From: Cellulomonas sp. JH27-2
GTDB taxonomy: Bacteria; Actinomycetota; Actinomycetes; Actinomycetales; Cellulomonadaceae
Assembly: GCF_014837175.1 (NCBI RefSeq)
Contig: NZ_JACYFR010000001.1
Location: 62,001 to 126,000, forward strand
Length of the DNA: 64,000 nt
Reading direction: 5' to 3'
In this document: positions 62,181-64,000 of the stretch, in pieces
Position numbering within the stretch: the stretch's first letter is position 1
Layout: each line of letters begins with the position of its first letter
Notes under the pieces: model-generated
The model's database searches: none
Told to the model about the DNA's origin: nothing
The model's input: the letters and a program-made list of their open reading frames with translations, nothing else
Program-made: the position numbers and the translations under genes

Positions 62181-64000
62181 CTACCGGCGGACGGTGAGTG
62201 TCACGGTCCGGGTCGACGAGGCCACGCCCGACGAGCCGGCGTAGGTGACCGTGACCTTGTAGGTGCCGGCCTTGAGCTTCGCGAGCCGCACGTTCGCGGC
62301 GCCCTTCGAGGACAGCGCCGCGCTCTTCGCCTGGACCTTCTTGCCCGACTTCGTGACCGTCACGGTGACCTTGCCGGTGGCCTTGACGCCGGTCGACGAC
62401 GTCACGGCGACCTTGACCGTCGGCTTCGTCGTCGTGCGCACCTTGGCCGGCGCGACCGACGCCCTGGTCGCCGAGGACGCCTTGACGACCTTGAGCGACA
62501 CGGCGTCCGACGAGCCGGAGAACCGCGCGTCGCCGCCGTAGACCACCGTGAGGCGGTGCGTGCCGACCTTGAGCGACGACGACAGCGACACGGTGACCCG
62601 GCCGCTCGCGAGCGTGCCCCGACCGACCTGCGTCGAGCCGTCCAGCACCCGCACGGTCCCGCTGGGGGTCCCACCGGCTCCGCTCACGCGGACGGTGACC
62701 TTCCCGGCGCGCCCGTAGGAGACCGGCGAGGCCGCCACGAGCGCGACGGTCGACGACGGCGCCAGGACGACGCCCGCCTTCGGGACGACGACCGAACCCG
62801 TGTTCTCGACGTTGCCGACCTCGTCGACCGCGCGGAACTGCACGGTCGTCTGGGCCGAGCCGACCTGCACCGCGGACGAGTACGTGCTGTACGACCCGTT
62901 CGTGCCGATCCGGTACTCGATCCGGGCCACGCCCGAACCGCCGTCGGCCGCCCGCAGCGCGACCGTCCGGGCCTTGGCGTCCACCACGGCCTGCGAGACC
63001 GGCGCCGCCGCGTCGACCGTCACGGTCAGCGACCTCTCGGCGGACACGTTGCCGGACCCGTCGACCGCCCGGGCTCGCACCACGTGCGACCCGTCCCCGG
63101 TGACCTGGACGGACGCCGATGTGCCGACGGTCGACGCCCACGCGCCGCCGTCCACGCTCAGCTCGACGTGGTCCACGCCGCGGTCGTCGGACGCCGTGGC
63201 CGTGACCGTCGCCGGGGAGGCCCGGTAGCCGTTCACCGCCGTGCCGGCCGCGGACAGGTCCGTGACCGTCGGCGCCTTCTGGTCGGTCGTGTGCAGCCGC
63301 AGGAAGGTGATCGAGTAGGCCGGGAAGTCGTAGGTGAAGTCGTTCGACAACCCCGTCAGCTCCCGGTCGACCGGCAGGATCTTGGTCTTGTCGGCCTTGG
63401 TGTTCATGTCGGTCGGGTTGCCCACCATCTCGGTGGCCGTGCCCGTCCCCGTGACCGTGACGTCCGAGACCTGGACCTGCGTGCGCAGGCTGCGGTCCGC
63501 GGTGTTGACGACCTTGACCAGCAGGTCGCCCGTGCTCTGGTCGCGGGTGACCACCTGGTAGATCTCGGTGGTGGGCAGCTCGTCGGTGTAGTCGATCTGC
63601 AGCTCGCCGTCCAGGTAGAGCTGGATGTGGCGACCGTCGACGACGACCTTCACCTTGTAGGTCTGGCCCGTGACGACCGACGTGTTCTCGACGGCCTTGA
63701 CCTCGCTGGCGCTGCCGCCCGTGGCCTTCTGCAGGACGGACCGGGTGTTGTTCCAGCCACCCAGGTTCCACCAGAAGAAGTTGTTCGGGCCGCCGGCCGC
63801 GAAGCCGACGAGGAAGCCCTCGCTGCCGGAGATCTTGCGGGCGTCGACCTCGAACGTGTAGTCCGACCAGTCCTTGGTGTAGGCGTCCGTGATGATCGAG
63901 CGGGCGTCGTTGACGGTCGTCGAGCTCTGCACGTACTCACCGTTGGTCACCGCCCACGTGCCGGACTGGCGCTGCCACCTGCTCGCGTCGGTGAACGTGT
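62181..64000 (-). CDS. Secreted glycosidase, C-terminal part, probable GH51-type alpha-L-arabinofuranosidase (runs off right edge)
   Basis: Only the last ~606 residues are in the window; the reading frame continues past the right edge. A carbohydrate-binding or LamG-like domain (from DASRWQRQSGTWAVTNGEYV to about RSLRTQVQVSDVTV) is followed by FTYDFPAYSITFLRLHTTD, the typical last strand of GH51 arabinofuranosidases. Then come OmpL47-like and Ig-like repeats that closely parallel those at the end of the downstream GH43-like protein. The catalytic domain is not visible, so the family call is an inference from the C-terminal strand. It is co-directional with the GH43-like gene. Confidence 0.7.
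   Translation of the reverse strand, partial: TFTDASRWQRQSGTWAVTNGEYVQSSTTVNDARSIITDAYTKDWSDYTFEVDARKISGSEGFLVGFAAGGPNNFFWWNLGGWNNTRSVLQKATGGSASEVKAVENTSVVTGQTYKVKVVVDGRHIQLYLDGELQIDYTDELPTTEIYQVVTRDQSTGDLLVKVVNTADRSLRTQVQVSDVTVTGTGTATEMVGNPTDMNTKADKTKILPVDRELTGLSNDFTYDFPAYSITFLRLHTTDQKAPTVTDLSAAGTAVNGYRASPATVTATASDDRGVDHVELSVDGGAWASTVGTSASVQVTGDGSHVVRARAVDGSGNVSAERSLTVTVDAAAPVSQAVVDAKARTVALRAADGGSGVARIEYRIGTNGSYSTYSSAVQVGSAQTTVQFRAVDEVGNVENTGSVVVPKAGVVLAPSSTVALVAASPVSYGRAGKVTVRVSGAGGTPSGTVRVLDGSTQVGRGTLASGRVTVSLSSSLKVGTHRLTVVYGGDARFSGSSDAVSLKVVKASSATRASVAPAKVRTTTKPTVKVAVTSSTGVKATGKVTVTVTKSGKKVQAKSAALSSKGAANVRLAKLKAGTYKVTVTYAGSSGVASSTRTVTLTVRR

Noticed and set aside
58823..62197. A 1124-codon plus-strand open frame opposite the GH43-like gene
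   Set aside because: It is Arg-rich with no recognisable domain; the minus-strand product has a signal peptide and coherent domains.

Overview
The window is chromosomal DNA from a very GC-rich actinobacterium. Codon use is strongly G/C-ending, GTG starts are common, Rex, FHA/PP2C and bS22-type genes are present, and the right edge carries secreted multi-domain arabinan/arabinoxylan-type glycosidases. The best guess is order Micrococcales, Cellulomonas-like; this is inference from gene content. Genes are dense, no intergenic gap exceeds 300 bases, and I see no insertion sequence, prophage, CRISPR array, tRNA or rRNA.

Layout. 1-5.7 kb: end of htpX, ferredoxin-NADP reductase fprA, the permease rarD, a small anchored protein, a PP2C phosphatase and an RDD/FHA membrane protein. 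5.7-24.6 kb: one long leftward operon, menJ - nuoA to nuoN - long-chain polyprenyl diphosphate synthase, encoding all 14 subunits of respiratory complex I plus two quinone side-chain genes. 24.8-32 kb: menG, a decayed GNAT gene, an ECF sigma factor with its membrane partner, a TspO-like protein, a DinB/TIGR03086-like protein, a membrane alpha/beta hydrolase, menF and a PurN-type formyltransferase. 32-44 kb: an RsmC-type methyltransferase, an HtrA protease, menD and menC, a TetR regulator with a SugE/Gdx-type SMR exporter, menB, a DUF3048 lipoprotein, menE and menA. 44.8-49.7 kb: cytochrome c maturation System II (ccsB, resB, ccdA, resA) with a histidine phosphatase. 49.7-58.3 kb: marR/yceI, the redox regulator rex, a glutaredoxin-like gene, a SerB1-like HAD hydrolase, two GNATs, the 32-residue ribosomal protein bS22, a BldC-like DNA-binding protein, an AcuC-type deacetylase and a trkH/trkA potassium system. 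58.4-64 kb: two large secreted glycosidases (GH43-like and the end of a GH51-like enzyme).

Together this is a respiratory-chain neighbourhood. The menaquinone genes F, D, C, B, E, A, G and J and the prenyl-chain synthase make the quinone, complex I reduces it, and the Ccs/Res genes mature c-type cytochromes. Rex, an NADH/NAD+ sensor, is encoded here, and a good match to its operator sits at the promoter of the menJ-nuo operon. Gene order resembles the Mycobacterium tuberculosis interval Rv0500A-Rv0563 as I recall it, with the nuo operon between the menJ and polyprenyl synthase homologues.

The most unusual non-coding signals are five consecutive strong stem-loops (three with C5-C6 loops on the minus strand) between htrA and the rsmC-like gene; an interleaved, pseudoknot-capable pair of perfect inverted repeats between menD and htrA; a perfect 20-bp palindrome between the divergent gdx and menB genes; and a recurring -10 box placed 6-7 bases before start codons, which suggests many leaderless mRNAs.
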